Program-made: the position numbers and the translations under genes
NCBI GenBank assembly: GCA_029976065.1
Contig: JARKNV010000047.1
Span: 62,001 to 126,000, forward strand
Direction of reading: 5' to 3'
Length of the DNA stretch: 64,000 bases
Source of the DNA: Selenomonadales bacterium
GTDB lineage: Bacteria; Bacillota; Negativicutes; Sporomusales; UBA7701
Notes under the pieces: model-generated
Database searches by the model: none
Told to the model about the DNA's origin: nothing
The model's input: the letters and a program-made list of their open reading frames with translations, nothing else
Part shown: one piece after another, positions 1 through 8,504 of the stretch
Position numbering within the stretch: position 1 is the stretch's first letter
How the letters are laid out: each line of letters begins with the position of its first letter

Positions 1-353
1 CTGATATTCACCCGGTCGAGCCCGGCGGCCTTCAGTCCCGCGGCCAGCGGCGGCAGCAGACTGCCGTTCGTGGTCAGGGAAATATCCCTGATCCGCCCCA
101 GCCCCTTGATCGCCGCGATGAACTCGGTCAGCCCCTTTCTCACCAGCGGCTCTCCGCCGGTCAGGCGGATCTTGTTCACCCCTTCGCCGCTGAACACCGT
201 AATCAGCCTCAACAGCTCCTCATAAGTCAGGATATCGGCGTGCTCCAGCCACTTCTTCCCCTGCGGCGGCATGCAATACACACAGCGGAAATTGCAGCGG
301 TCGGTCACCGAAATCCGCAAATAATTGATATTGCGTTCAAACCCGTCGAGCAT
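1..353 (-). CDS. moaA: GTP 3',8-cyclase MoaA, N-terminal part (cut by window edge)
   Basis: This is the first 117 codons of a radical SAM enzyme that makes the molybdopterin precursor from GTP. The translation reads MLDGFERNINYLRISVTDRC, then a CNFRCVYCMP cluster motif (CxxxCxxC) and the LTGGEPLVRKG glycine motif of the MoaA family. The catalytic C-terminal half with the second cluster lies left of the window. It is the last visible gene of a minus-strand run that also contains mobA, moeA and a MoeA-like gene, so the pathway assignment is well supported. Confidence 0.93.
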   Translation of the reverse strand, partial: MLDGFERNINYLRISVTDRCNFRCVYCMPPQGKKWLEHADILTYEELLRLITVFSGEGVNKIRLTGGEPLVRKGLTEFIAAIKGLGRIRDISLTTNGSLLPPLAAGLKAAGLDRVNI

Positions 354-399
354 ATCCTCGCCCCCAAACCTTGACCTCAGACACGCGAAATACGTTCTG

Positions 400-1188
400 C
401 TACAAATCGATCGTCAGTCCGTCGTAAGCCGCCGAAACCCCCGGATGGCCGGCCACGGCCGCCGCCAGCTCCGCGCTCGTCACCGGCTCGCTGTAATGCA
501 CGGACATATGGGTCAGCACCGTGCGTCCGGCCCGCACCCGCCGGCCGAGGGCGATCGCCTCCGCCACCGACATGTGGCTCTCCGGGAACCAATTCTCGCC
601 GTAAAAAGTGGCGTCGCACACCAGCCAGTCCACCCCCTCCGTCCGCAGGGCCGTCGGCGCCGGCAAACCGGCCGTATCGGGAAAATATGCCAGCCTCGCC
701 CTGGGCGTCTCCACCAGGAAACCGGCGGTTTCGATGCCGTGGTTGGCCGCCAGCGGCGTCACCGTCAGATCGCCGAACCGGTACTGCACCGCGAAGCCCC
801 AGGGCACCACCCGGAAAACCTCGATCAAATTGGGAAACGCCGCAAAGAACTGCTCGATGGCGCTCGGCGGCAGATATAGCGGTATCCGGTCCTTGCGGCT
901 GAGCTTCACGTAATACTCCAGCTCGCCGAGACCGCCGAAATGATCGTAATGCCAGTGCGTGAGGAAAACCTCGTCGATACGCTCGATCCTCTCCCGGACT
1001 AGCTGCGCCTTGAGATCGGGCGGAGTGTCCACCAGGATATTGGCCTGCCCGGTCGCGATCAGCGCCCCGCTGCGCGTCCTGGCCGTCGCCGGATTCTCCC
1101 TCGCCTCCCGGCAGCCCGGGCAATCGCAGAAAAACGACGGCGTTCCCGGTCCTGCCCCGCTCCCCATTATCTTGAAATATTGCACCAT
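400..1188 (-). CDS. PhnP-like MBL-fold metallohydrolase
   Basis: The protein has 262 residues and a metallo-beta-lactamase fold. The metal-binding THWHYDH motif is at residues 77-83, with later ligands in CDATFYG and THMSVHYS. A CDCPGC cluster at residues 21-26 is typical of the PhnP subgroup (phosphoribosyl cyclic phosphodiesterase and relatives), where it binds a structural zinc. No phn genes are nearby; the gene sits between a GNAT protein and moaA in the cofactor operon. The true substrate is therefore open, possibly a cyclic phosphate linked to molybdopterin chemistry (inference). Its start overlaps the end of the upstream gene by 22 bp. Confidence 0.8.
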   Translation of the reverse strand: MVQYFKIMGSGAGPGTPSFFCDCPGCREARENPATARTRSGALIATGQANILVDTPPDLKAQLVRERIERIDEVFLTHWHYDHFGGLGELEYYVKLSRKDRIPLYLPPSAIEQFFAAFPNLIEVFRVVPWGFAVQYRFGDLTVTPLAANHGIETAGFLVETPRARLAYFPDTAGLPAPTALRTEGVDWLVCDATFYGENWFPESHMSVAEAIALGRRVRAGRTVLTHMSVHYSEPVTSAELAAAVAGHPGVSAAYDGLTIDL

Positions 1189-1670
1189 CCCGCCCCCTCT
1201 TCAGTCCCGTTCGCCGGCTGGCCCGTAAACTCCAGCGGCACCGGCCCGCACGCCTCGCGGTCCGGACAATCCCGGCACTGCTCTCCGAACGGCGCCGGCA
1301 GCGCCGCCGCGTCGCAAACCGTAAACCCGGCACGCTGATAAAAGGCCGCCGCCGTCCCTTTGGCCATCGTCGTAACCCGGTACGGGCCTTCCGGCCGGAC
1401 GGCCTCCAGGCAATACTCCCACGGGCGGGCGGCCAGCGCCGCCAGCAGCCTGCGGCCCGTTCCCCGGCCGCGTTCCTCCGCGGCGACCGCGAACACCAGC
1501 AGATGGAACAAATCCTCCTCCGCCTGGTACAGCCGGCCCCCGGCCACCACCCCGCCGCCCTTGCGCAGCACCACGTGCTCCTCGGCCTCGCCGGCCATGT
1601 CCATCTCCGCGGCGGTGAAAATCTCCTTCAGCCTGTTCTCGTCGGCCGGCCCGGCAAACTCGATAATCAT
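1167..1670 (-). CDS. GNAT family N-acetyltransferase with C-terminal Cys cluster
   Basis: This GNAT acetyltransferase has about 167 residues. The acetyl-CoA loop is seen as ERGRGTGRRLL near residue 75, followed by the FYQRAGF motif of strand 5. The C-terminal tail CRDCPDREACG carries three cysteines and might bind a metal, which is uncommon in this family. The ATG start was chosen because GGTGGG lies just upstream; a TTG four codons earlier is an alternative. It lies in the cofactor operon between the DUF169 protein and the MBL hydrolase. The substrate is unknown. Confidence 0.75.
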   Translation of the reverse strand: MIIEFAGPADENRLKEIFTAAEMDMAGEAEEHVVLRKGGGVVAGGRLYQAEEDLFHLLVFAVAAEERGRGTGRRLLAALAARPWEYCLEAVRPEGPYRVTTMAKGTAAAFYQRAGFTVCDAAALPAPFGEQCRDCPDREACGPVPLEFTGQPANGTEEGAGWCNISR

Positions 1671-1700
1671 AGTCCCACCCAAACCTTTGCGAATTCCCGC

Positions 1701-2660
1701 CTATGCGCCCCCGGCGGACTTCAACTGGATCGCCTGCTGCGGGCACTGCCCCACGCAAGTATAACAAGCGCAGCACTTCTCGCCGGCAACCACCCGAGCC
1801 TTGACCTCCGCGCCCGCCGCTGCCAGTTCCAGCACCGACTCCGGGCAAAAAGCCTCGCACAGCCCGCAGCCGTTGCAGCGCTCCCCGTCGATAACCACTT
1901 CGACCCGTTCCTCCCCGGCCTCGCCGGGGCGGGCGACGCTGTCGATCACCGGCGGCATGTAAAGCCGCCGCCGCGCCTCCGGGATACTCTTGGCCGCCAG
2001 CTTCGCCAGCGACGCCGCGAGCTTCGGCAATTGTCCGTAAGGAATCGAAATATAAACCTCGGCATCCTCGACGTCGGACGACGCCCGCGCGCCGTAGCAG
2101 CCGAAGGAAATATTCATCTTCTGGCTCTTCATCACCTCGACGGTCAGGTCGGCGCACGTCGAATTATAGCCCGACGTACGGAACACATGCCGCTCGCCGT
2201 CGCCGTACGTCGACGCGCAGCACAGCCACATCGCCTGTTCCGGCAGCAGCGTCATAATCACCACATCCGGCTCGAACGCCGCCTTCTCCAGGGGAGCGAC
2301 CAGCGTCGCCGTATAGCTCCCCGGCGCGAACTCCGGCCGCGAGGCGATCATCTTGCGGGCACACTCGATCGTCGGCAGCTTCTTGAACAAAAGGTACAGA
2401 TCGCCAGACCGCAGTTTCTCCGACATCGTTATCAGTCCCATGATGCCGGCCCCGTCCGGGCAGGCGTGCCGGCGGGGCGGGATATACATACAGTTCCCCC
2501 GCCGGGCGGCGGCGATCGACTGGCAGTGCCGTATCCGGCTCGCCGGTTCGGCCACGCCCGCGGGCACCTGTTCCCCCGGCCGCATCAGCCTCACCGCCAC
2601 CGGGGACCATCTAAGCGTCAGCGCTTTGCGTAATTCTTCGGACAGCTTCGCATTCTCCAC
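1701..2660 (-). CDS. DUF169 protein with C-terminal two-cluster ferredoxin domain
   Basis: Residues 1 to about 240 match DUF169, a family of unknown function common in anaerobes, including conserved Cys positions such as the GYNSTCADL and FGCYGAR stretches. The last 65 residues form a 2[4Fe-4S] ferredoxin: CNGCGLCEAFCP near 262 and CCACYTCVGQCP near 296. This suggests a cytoplasmic electron-transfer role. It starts at GTG behind a GGAG site and follows an HdrD-like Fe-S protein by 25 bp. The pair may act together in redox chemistry coupled to the molybdenum or tungsten enzyme system, but this is inference. Confidence 0.8.
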   Translation of the reverse strand: MENAKLSEELRKALTLRWSPVAVRLMRPGEQVPAGVAEPASRIRHCQSIAAARRGNCMYIPPRRHACPDGAGIMGLITMSEKLRSGDLYLLFKKLPTIECARKMIASRPEFAPGSYTATLVAPLEKAAFEPDVVIMTLLPEQAMWLCCASTYGDGERHVFRTSGYNSTCADLTVEVMKSQKMNISFGCYGARASSDVEDAEVYISIPYGQLPKLAASLAKLAAKSIPEARRRLYMPPVIDSVARPGEAGEERVEVVIDGERCNGCGLCEAFCPESVLELAAAGAEVKARVVAGEKCCACYTCVGQCPQQAIQLKSAGGA

Positions 2661-2685
2661 TGGTTAAATCTCCTCTCCTGTCGCG

Positions 2686-3786
2686 TCAGTCCGCCATTAT
2701 CCGCGCCCAGATCGCCGCCCCGTCCGGGCCCTCCAGCATCGCGGCCAGCTTCTTCTTCGGTGCGGCGAAATCGTCGCGCCGCCCCAGCAGCAGGCCCAGC
2801 GCGTGGACCGCCTCCAGGCCGTCCGCGGCCCCGGCGAACTTCGCCGCGCAGCTCACGCAATAACTAACGAGCACAGCCGCGCCCGCCTGCCGCGCTTCGG
2901 CCAGTCGCCCGCCAACCAGCCCCGCCGTAAGATCGGGCCGGAAATGGGAAACCATCCCGCCGCTGCCGCAGCACAGCGCGCCTCTCCCGCTGTGCGCCAT
3001 CTCCGCGAGCTTAAAGCCGCTCGCCGTCAGCCGTTCGCGCACCTGGCGGCCGAAAATGCCCTCGAAGCGATCGGGGCACGAATCATGCACCGTGTACACC
3101 CTGCCGTCCCCCGCCCCGGCAGTCGCCGGACCCAACGCCTCGTAGACCGTCCGCAAACGGATGCCCTCCGGCGCAAGCAGCGGCCGCAGTTCGTAATAAC
3201 ACCCCGGGCAGGCCACGATCAGCTCGCGGACCTTATGCGCCCGAAAACTCGCCAGCAGCCTGCGGGCCGCGTCGTCGGCCCGCTGCGTCAGCCCCAGCTG
3301 CGTCAGCGGCTTGCCGCAGCATTTGACCGCCATCCCGCCGCAGCCGCAGCTTTCCCGCAGCGTATCGTAAACCTGGCGGGTCAGCTCCGGTACGTACGTC
3401 ATCAGCGTGCACCCCGGGAAAAAACAGCTCTCCGTCTCGCCCTTAAGCTCGATATCGCCGTAATCGACGCCGCTGTAATCGCGGAACACCTTCATCAAAT
3501 TCTGCTCGCGGTCGGGGAAAAGATAACGGTATTCGTCCGCCGCGAACTCGCCGGCCGTAACCGCCTGGTCGCGCCGCTCGGCAAACAGCTTTCTGGGGCT
3601 CAGCCCCTCGGGGCAGGCGGCCTCGCACGCGCCGCACAGCATGCAGCTGTAAGCCTCCTCCGCCGTAATCCCTCGCTTGGCCAGCCTCCTGGGCGACTCG
3701 CCCAGCTCGGCGAGCAGCGGGCAGTCCAGGGCGCACAAGCCGCATTCGCGGCACATTTTCATCTGCTCGGTAGCCATATTCTTCAC
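2686..3786 (-). CDS. HdrD/GlpC-like (Fe-S)-binding protein with CCG domains
   Basis: The N-terminus carries two [4Fe-4S] motifs, CRECGLCALDCP near residue 12 and CMLCGACEAACP near 48. Two cysteine-rich CCG domains follow: CFFPGC with later KCCGKPL, and HDSCPDR with later LCCGSGG and SYCVSC. This is the arrangement of heterodisulfide-reductase subunit D and GlpC-type electron carriers; with 366 residues it is of ordinary length. It is a soluble redox protein whose partner is not evident. It is placed between the DUF2064 transferase and the DUF169-ferredoxin gene. The start is a GTG preceded by GAGAGG. Confidence 0.85.
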   Translation of the reverse strand: MKNMATEQMKMCRECGLCALDCPLLAELGESPRRLAKRGITAEEAYSCMLCGACEAACPEGLSPRKLFAERRDQAVTAGEFAADEYRYLFPDREQNLMKVFRDYSGVDYGDIELKGETESCFFPGCTLMTYVPELTRQVYDTLRESCGCGGMAVKCCGKPLTQLGLTQRADDAARRLLASFRAHKVRELIVACPGCYYELRPLLAPEGIRLRTVYEALGPATAGAGDGRVYTVHDSCPDRFEGIFGRQVRERLTASGFKLAEMAHSGRGALCCGSGGMVSHFRPDLTAGLVGGRLAEARQAGAAVLVSYCVSCAAKFAGAADGLEAVHALGLLLGRRDDFAAPKKKLAAMLEGPDGAAIWARIMAD

Positions 3787-3821
3787 CCGATTCAGCCTCT
3801 CTTCACTGAAACAAAGCCGGA

Positions 3822-4646
3822 TCAGCGCTGCGGCGAAGGCGGCGCCGTCGCCTCCAGTCCGATCTCTTCCAGCACCTTGAGCGTATTCACCGGCAGCATC
3901 ACCGCAGCGTCATAGCAGGCCGCCAGTTGAATGCTCTTCACCACCGGGATCATGCCCGCCAGATCCACCGGGATATCGACATCCGGCACCATCTCCACAT
4001 ACGCGAACGGGATGCCGCGCTCCCGGGCCTTGACCAGCGCCATATCCAGCGCCGTGATCCCCTCCATGTTGTAGAACACCTTATCGAACTCGAACGGCGT
4101 ATTGTAGGTATAACCGATGATCGAGAAACCGCCCTCCTGGCAGGCCCCCTCGACCAGCGCGGCGCCCACCGGCGCGCCCTTTACCCTTGCCGCCGCCTTC
4201 CCGGCGTCGCTCGCGGCCAGCCTCGCCAGCTTGGCGACCGTATCGCGGATGATCGCCGGCTGGAGGGTCGGCAGATCGCCGCCGACAATCACGACGCTGT
4301 CCGCCAGCCGGCCGGCGGCGCCGTTCTTCAGGATATAATCGGCCGCGTATTGCATGCAGGCATCGAAAGAACCGCCCTGATCCGAGAACACTTCCTTGAT
4401 GGCTTTGCGGTCGGCCACGCGGGCCAGCAGCGTCTCCAGATACTCCCGGTCGCCGTCGTGGTTATAACAAATCCGCACCTCGCCGCTGTCGGCGGCGATA
4501 CAGGCGTTGATCGCGTCAAGCACGCAGCCCTCGTAAAGATCCTTCGCCTCCTCCGGCGTCAGGATGCCCCCCCGAGCGGTCGTCAGCCGCGTCTTGGTCT
4601 CGCCCGCCTTGGGCACCTTGGTGAAAACTACTACAGTGTTGCGCAT
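3822..4646 (-). CDS. DUF2064 / TIGR04282-type transferase (CofC-like)
   Basis: The N-terminus VVVFTKVPKAGETKTRL (residues 4-20) is the signature of the nucleotidyl- or glycosyltransferase family called 'transferase 1, rSAM/selenodomain-associated'. The fold is related to MobA and CofC. A GGDLPTLQP stretch near residue 140 fits the metal-binding site. Members usually sit beside an ArsS-type radical SAM gene; here that partner is about 7 kb away (11560-12513) in a different operon. In this operon it lies next to mobA, so a nucleotide transfer onto a pterin is also conceivable. The start follows GGGAGG. Confidence 0.8.
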   Translation of the reverse strand: MRNTVVVFTKVPKAGETKTRLTTARGGILTPEEAKDLYEGCVLDAINACIAADSGEVRICYNHDGDREYLETLLARVADRKAIKEVFSDQGGSFDACMQYAADYILKNGAAGRLADSVVIVGGDLPTLQPAIIRDTVAKLARLAASDAGKAAARVKGAPVGAALVEGACQEGGFSIIGYTYNTPFEFDKVFYNMEGITALDMALVKARERGIPFAYVEMVPDVDIPVDLAGMIPVVKSIQLAACYDAAVMLPVNTLKVLEEIGLEATAPPSPQR

Positions 4647-4683
4647 CGATACTACCTCCCGGTATTGTTTTCTGCCTTAAACC

Positions 4684-5313
4684 TTACCCCCGCGCCCCGC
4701 ATTCCCTTGCTGCGCCGCCCCCTCCGCCCGGGCTTTCCTCCCGGCGAAGCGCGGCGAGATCCTCGGGGGCGTTGAGATTGAAAAACAGCTCGGCCGGCAA
4801 ACCGGCCGCAGCCAGCTCCCGCTCATCCACGGCCAAAACCTTCATCGCCGGATAGAATCGGAACACCTGCCGCACGCCAGAGCGCAGGCACGCTTCGATC
4901 GGGGCGGCGCACGCCCGGGAATAAACCGCGCACAGCGGCTCCCATTCCCCGCCTATCCGCGGCACCACCGCATCGTAATCTCCCTTGCGGCTCAACAGGT
5001 ACGCCGCCAGCCGCGCCGTGAAAAACGGCATATCGCCGGCCACCACGAACGCAGCCTCGTACCGGGCCGCCGTCAGGGCGGCATGCATCCCGCCCAGCGG
5101 GCCCATCCCCGGATAAGCGTCGGCGACCTCCCTGACGTCCGCCAGATGATATTTATCGGCCGCATTGCTGGCGACGATGATCTCGTCGGACACGCCGCGC
5201 AGCTCGCCCACCGTCCGCGCAATCAGCGTCTCGTTCTGATAAACAAGCAGCGTTTTATCCCGGCCCATCCGCGAGCTGCGCCCGCCGGCCAGAATTATGC
5301 CGCTAACCGCCAT
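4684..5313 (-). CDS. mobA: Molybdenum cofactor guanylyltransferase MobA
   Basis: The N-terminal LAGGRSSRMGRDK loop (from about residue 7) binds the nucleotide and identifies the MobA family, which attaches GMP to Mo-molybdopterin. GMGPLGGMHAAL and the VAGDMPF metal site follow in the expected order, and the ENPVEL-type end is seen as FFNLNAPEDL. At 209 residues the length is normal, but the last 15 residues are a Gly/Ala/Arg-rich tail. It lies directly between moeA and the DUF2064 gene in the cofactor operon. Confidence 0.9.
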   Translation of the reverse strand: MAVSGIILAGGRSSRMGRDKTLLVYQNETLIARTVGELRGVSDEIIVASNAADKYHLADVREVADAYPGMGPLGGMHAALTAARYEAAFVVAGDMPFFTARLAAYLLSRKGDYDAVVPRIGGEWEPLCAVYSRACAAPIEACLRSGVRQVFRFYPAMKVLAVDERELAAAGLPAELFFNLNAPEDLAALRREESPGGGGGAARECGARG

Positions 5314-5356
5314 CGAACCCGCCTCCCCTCCGGGAAGAATCGCCGGGCCGGCCGGC

Positions 5357-6589
5357 CTAGCGTCCGAACACGTCGCCGACGATCAGCACCGAAACATCCT
5401 GGCCGGCCACCATCCGGCCGCTGCCGGCCGGCACATCGACATACGCGTTGCAGTTCACCAGCGACTTCAGCACCCCGTTGCCCTGCTCCCCGGTCAGCAT
5501 CACCCGGTTGACCCCTTCCGCCACCTGGAAGCGCCCGCGCAGGAAGCGCCGCTGCGGACTCGCCTTGGCGAAATCGTCGCCGAGCTTCGCCCCCAGCCTC
5601 GCCGGCAGGTAACTGTTCAGCCCCATCTTCTTCTTGATCAGCGGCACCGCGATCAGCTCGAACGTGATCAGCGCCGCCGCCGGATTGCCCGACAGGCAGA
5701 TGACGAACTTGCCGTTCGCCTCGGCGGCCACCGCCGGCGAGCCCGGCTTCATGTTCACCCCGCGGTAAATCACGTCCGCCCCCAGGCGGGCCAGAGCGTC
5801 CGGCACCACGTCGTAATCGCCCACCGAAACGCCGCCGGTCGTAATGACGATATCGGCGTCCGCCAGCCCCAGGGAAATGATGTTGGCGATCGCATCCAGC
5901 TCGTCCGGGACGTTGCCGAGGGCGGTGATCTGCGTCCCCAGCTTCAGGCAGGCCGCCACCAGGCTGGGCAGATTGCTGTTGTAAATCTTCCCCGGCTGCA
6001 GCTTCTGGGACGAATCCACCAGCTCATCGCCGGTGCTGATAACCGCGATCTTCACCTTATCGAACACCGGCACCTCGGCATAGCCGAGCGCCGCGATCAG
6101 CCCCACCAGCGCCGGCGACACCGTCGTCCCGCGGGCAGCGATCACCTCGCCCTTCCTCACGTCCTCGCCCGCCGGCACGATATTGCCGCCCGCTTTGACC
6201 GGGTGGAAGAACTTGCAGATATTCCCCGCCCGCCTGACATCCTCGAACTTTATAACCGCATCCGCCCCGGCCGGGATCGCCGTCCCCGTCATGACCTTGA
6301 TCGCCGTCTTCGTCGTCACCTTTCGCCGGGCCGTATGGCCGGCGGCGACCTCTTCGACCACCTCGAGGACGACCGGATTATCCGCCGACGCCTGGGCGAT
6401 ATCCTGCGCCCGGACGGCGTAGCCGTCCAGCGGCGACTTGTCGAACGGCGGCAGATTGAACGGCGCCTCGATATCCCTGCTCAAAACCCGGCCCACGGCG
6501 TCGAACAGCGCCAGCTGGCACTCCCCGACCGGGTCCGCCAGGCTCAGCAGCAAATCCTGGGCCTCTTCCAGCGCTACGTTCCTTCTCAT
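5357..6589 (-). CDS. moeA: Molybdopterin molybdotransferase MoeA
   Basis: This 410-residue protein inserts molybdate (or tungstate) into adenylylated molybdopterin. Recognisable family motifs occur in order: PPFDKSPLDGYAVRA near residue 47, TGTAIPAGADAVIKFED near 100, TTGGVSVGDYDV near 250 and the LSGNPAAA loop near 296. The length is typical and it appears complete. It follows a second MoeA-like gene by 16 bp. Two MoeA-type genes in one operon are often associated with separate molybdenum and tungsten insertion, but the sequence alone does not show which metal each uses. Confidence 0.93.
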   Translation of the reverse strand: MRRNVALEEAQDLLLSLADPVGECQLALFDAVGRVLSRDIEAPFNLPPFDKSPLDGYAVRAQDIAQASADNPVVLEVVEEVAAGHTARRKVTTKTAIKVMTGTAIPAGADAVIKFEDVRRAGNICKFFHPVKAGGNIVPAGEDVRKGEVIAARGTTVSPALVGLIAALGYAEVPVFDKVKIAVISTGDELVDSSQKLQPGKIYNSNLPSLVAACLKLGTQITALGNVPDELDAIANIISLGLADADIVITTGGVSVGDYDVVPDALARLGADVIYRGVNMKPGSPAVAAEANGKFVICLSGNPAAALITFELIAVPLIKKKMGLNSYLPARLGAKLGDDFAKASPQRRFLRGRFQVAEGVNRVMLTGEQGNGVLKSLVNCNAYVDVPAGSGRMVAGQDVSVLIVGDVFGR

Positions 6590-6605
6590 TCTTTCCCCGC
6601 CCCCT

Positions 6606-7628
6606 CTACGCGCCCGTTCCGAACGAACAATTCGGGTAGCGGCACGTCTCGCACTCCAGACACAGCCCGCCCATTCCCAGCTTGGCGATCATCGGCCGGG
6701 TAACCGTCCGCCCGGTCAGCACCTGCGGCAGAACAAGATCAAAAACCGTCGTCTTGTGATACATCACGCACCCCGGCAGCCCCAGGATCGGCACCCCGCC
6801 GAGATAAGCCACCATCAGCATCGCCCCCGGCAGCACGGGAGCGCCGTAAGTCACGATCGACGCGCCCGCCGCTCTGATCGCCGTCGGCGTCACATCGTCG
6901 GGATCGACCGACATTCCCCCGGTCGTCAGAAGCAGCTCGGCGCCCTTAGCCATCAGCGTCTTTATCGCCCCGGAAATCCGCCCCACATCGTCAGGCACGA
7001 TGATATGCTCGATCACCCGGCAGCCAAACGCCTCGACCTTTGCCTTCACCACCGGCCCGAACTTATCCTCGATCCGCCCGTGGTAAACCTCGCTGCCGGT
7101 AGTGATGACCCCCACCTTCAGCGGGCGGAACGGCAGCACCCTTATCACCCCGGTTTGCGGCGCGAGCGCCTCCGCCGCGGCCAGTTTCTTCTCCTCGATC
7201 ACCAGCGGAATCACCCGCACCCCGGCGACCTCCGCTCCCTTCCTCACCGGCCGGCCGTTGTTGATCGTAGCCGCCGCGATCTCTTCCAGCATATTGATAC
7301 CCACCAGGGCCTCCTCGTCGATAACGCACAATCCGTCCCGCTCGGCCACCAGCTTCACCTTGCCCTCGCTCGGCTCGGTAAGGGAAAGGCCCTCGCCCGC
7401 GAGCGCCCGCGCTATCCTGAGGCCGGCGTCGTTCTCGTGCACGAACCCCTGCTTCAGCTCCCAGACATACAGGTGCTCCTTGCCCAGCTTCAGCAGCTCG
7501 GGGATATCCTCCGTCGCGACGATATGGCCCTTTTTATACGCCGGGCCTTTCGCCTGGCCGGGGACAATCCTGGTAATATCGTGGCACAGCACACTGCCGA
7601 CCGCATCCTCGACCCTGATCATCTGCAT
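6606..7628 (-). CDS. MoeA/MogA-like molybdopterin-binding protein with C-terminal Cys motif
   Basis: The protein has a MoeA N-terminal-type region followed by a MoCF (molybdopterin-binding) domain, with VGVITTGSEVYHG, LLTTGGMSVDPDDVTP and ILGLPGCVMYHKT. Its last 20 residues contain CLECETCRYPNC, a possible Fe-S or zinc site. The start was set at the ATG 9 bp after GAGGAG; upstream in-frame codons would run into the leader. It is the first gene of the nine-gene cofactor run. It is distinct from, and shorter than, the canonical MoeA downstream of it and is probably a second metal insertase or a sensor of the cofactor. Confidence 0.82.
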   Translation of the reverse strand: MQMIRVEDAVGSVLCHDITRIVPGQAKGPAYKKGHIVATEDIPELLKLGKEHLYVWELKQGFVHENDAGLRIARALAGEGLSLTEPSEGKVKLVAERDGLCVIDEEALVGINMLEEIAAATINNGRPVRKGAEVAGVRVIPLVIEEKKLAAAEALAPQTGVIRVLPFRPLKVGVITTGSEVYHGRIEDKFGPVVKAKVEAFGCRVIEHIIVPDDVGRISGAIKTLMAKGAELLLTTGGMSVDPDDVTPTAIRAAGASIVTYGAPVLPGAMLMVAYLGGVPILGLPGCVMYHKTTVFDLVLPQVLTGRTVTRPMIAKLGMGGLCLECETCRYPNCSFGTGA

Positions 7629-7867
7629 CCGTACCATCTCCTCAGCAACTTGTCGTTCAACCGCATCCGGGCCGTTGCCGGCGGCGGGAACGTCCCGGCC
7701 ACCTTGCAGCCGCTTATACATATATAAGTACTTGCAATATCCGTGCCAGCGCCTTCACCCTCGAAAATGCGCGCCGCGCCGCAAGCTTCCGTCGCCGCCG
7801 GCCGGAAAATCCGCCGTGGATTTTCATTTTGACACACGCTTTCCCAAAAGAGTACACCTGCGCCGCC
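7629..7867 (-). promoter_or_regulatory. Untranslated leader upstream of the cofactor operon
   Basis: About 240 bp without a gene lie between the terminator of the flavin reductase operon and the first cofactor gene. It contains several GC-rich inverted segments, including a TTCCG/CGGAA stem near 7790-7810. Molybdenum-cofactor riboswitches occur upstream of such operons in other bacteria, but the conserved core could not be recognised by eye. The promoter of the operon should lie here. Confidence 0.35.
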
Positions 7868-7872
7868 AACGG

Positions 7873-7897
7873 AAAAACCGGCCCCACCAGGACCGGT
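7873..7897 (-). terminator. Intrinsic terminator after the flavin reductase gene
   Basis: On the minus strand an ACCGG-based stem is followed directly by five T residues, just beyond the stop at 7905. It separates this operon from the cofactor operon. Confidence 0.8.
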
Positions 7898-7904
7898 CGT
7901 CGCG

Positions 7905-8489
7905 TCAAACCTGCTTATTTTGCCCGAGCGCGCGCCCCAGCGAATACGCCGGCCCCAGCTTGCGGCCGACCGCATAATAGCACCTGTCCGCCGGGCTGCA
8001 CACCGGCGGGTCCACCTTCGCAAGCTCCGGCAGCCCGTCCGTGCCCAGCACGTCCTCATCCGCCTTCGCATCGGCGATCCGGCCGACGTACAGCGTATGG
8101 CTGCCGAGCTCCACCGCCTCCGCCACCTCGCACTCCAGCACCACCGGGAACTCCTCCACATACGGGGCATCCACAAGCGCGCTCGCGACCGGCGTCAGCC
8201 CCGCCGGCGCGAACTTGTCGCCCTCCCGGCCGGAAACCAGGCCGACATAATCCGCCGCGGCGACGTGCGCCGCATCCGGGATATTGACCGTGAACGCCTT
8301 GCGGGCCGCAATGTTGCCGTGCGACAGCCGCGACTTCCTCACCGCCACCGCCACGCAGGGCGGCTCCGAACAGCATATCCCGCACCAGGCGGCGGTCATC
8401 AGGCAGGGAGCGCCGTCCTCGCCGTAGCTGCCGATCACCCACACCGGCGTCGGCATCGCCAGCGGTTTCGCCCCCAACGATTTTTTCAT
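7905..8489 (-). CDS. Flavin reductase family protein (FMN-binding split barrel)
   Basis: This 194-residue protein matches the flavin-reductase-like, FMN-binding split-barrel family: TAAWCGICCSEPPCVAVAV near residues 33-51, a VNIPDAAHVAAADYVG stretch near 88, and YYAVGRKLG near the end. Such proteins bind FMN and either reduce free flavin for a partner or act as small flavoproteins in anaerobes. It ends the operon that begins with the radical SAM genes and the ABC importer. No flavin monooxygenase is present, so the SsuE/SsuD-type role is doubtful. The start follows GGAGGC. Confidence 0.85.
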   Translation of the reverse strand: MKKSLGAKPLAMPTPVWVIGSYGEDGAPCLMTAAWCGICCSEPPCVAVAVRKSRLSHGNIAARKAFTVNIPDAAHVAAADYVGLVSGREGDKFAPAGLTPVASALVDAPYVEEFPVVLECEVAEAVELGSHTLYVGRIADAKADEDVLGTDGLPELAKVDPPVCSPADRCYYAVGRKLGPAYSLGRALGQNKQV

Positions 8490-8504
8490 TTTACCGCCTC
8501 CCCG

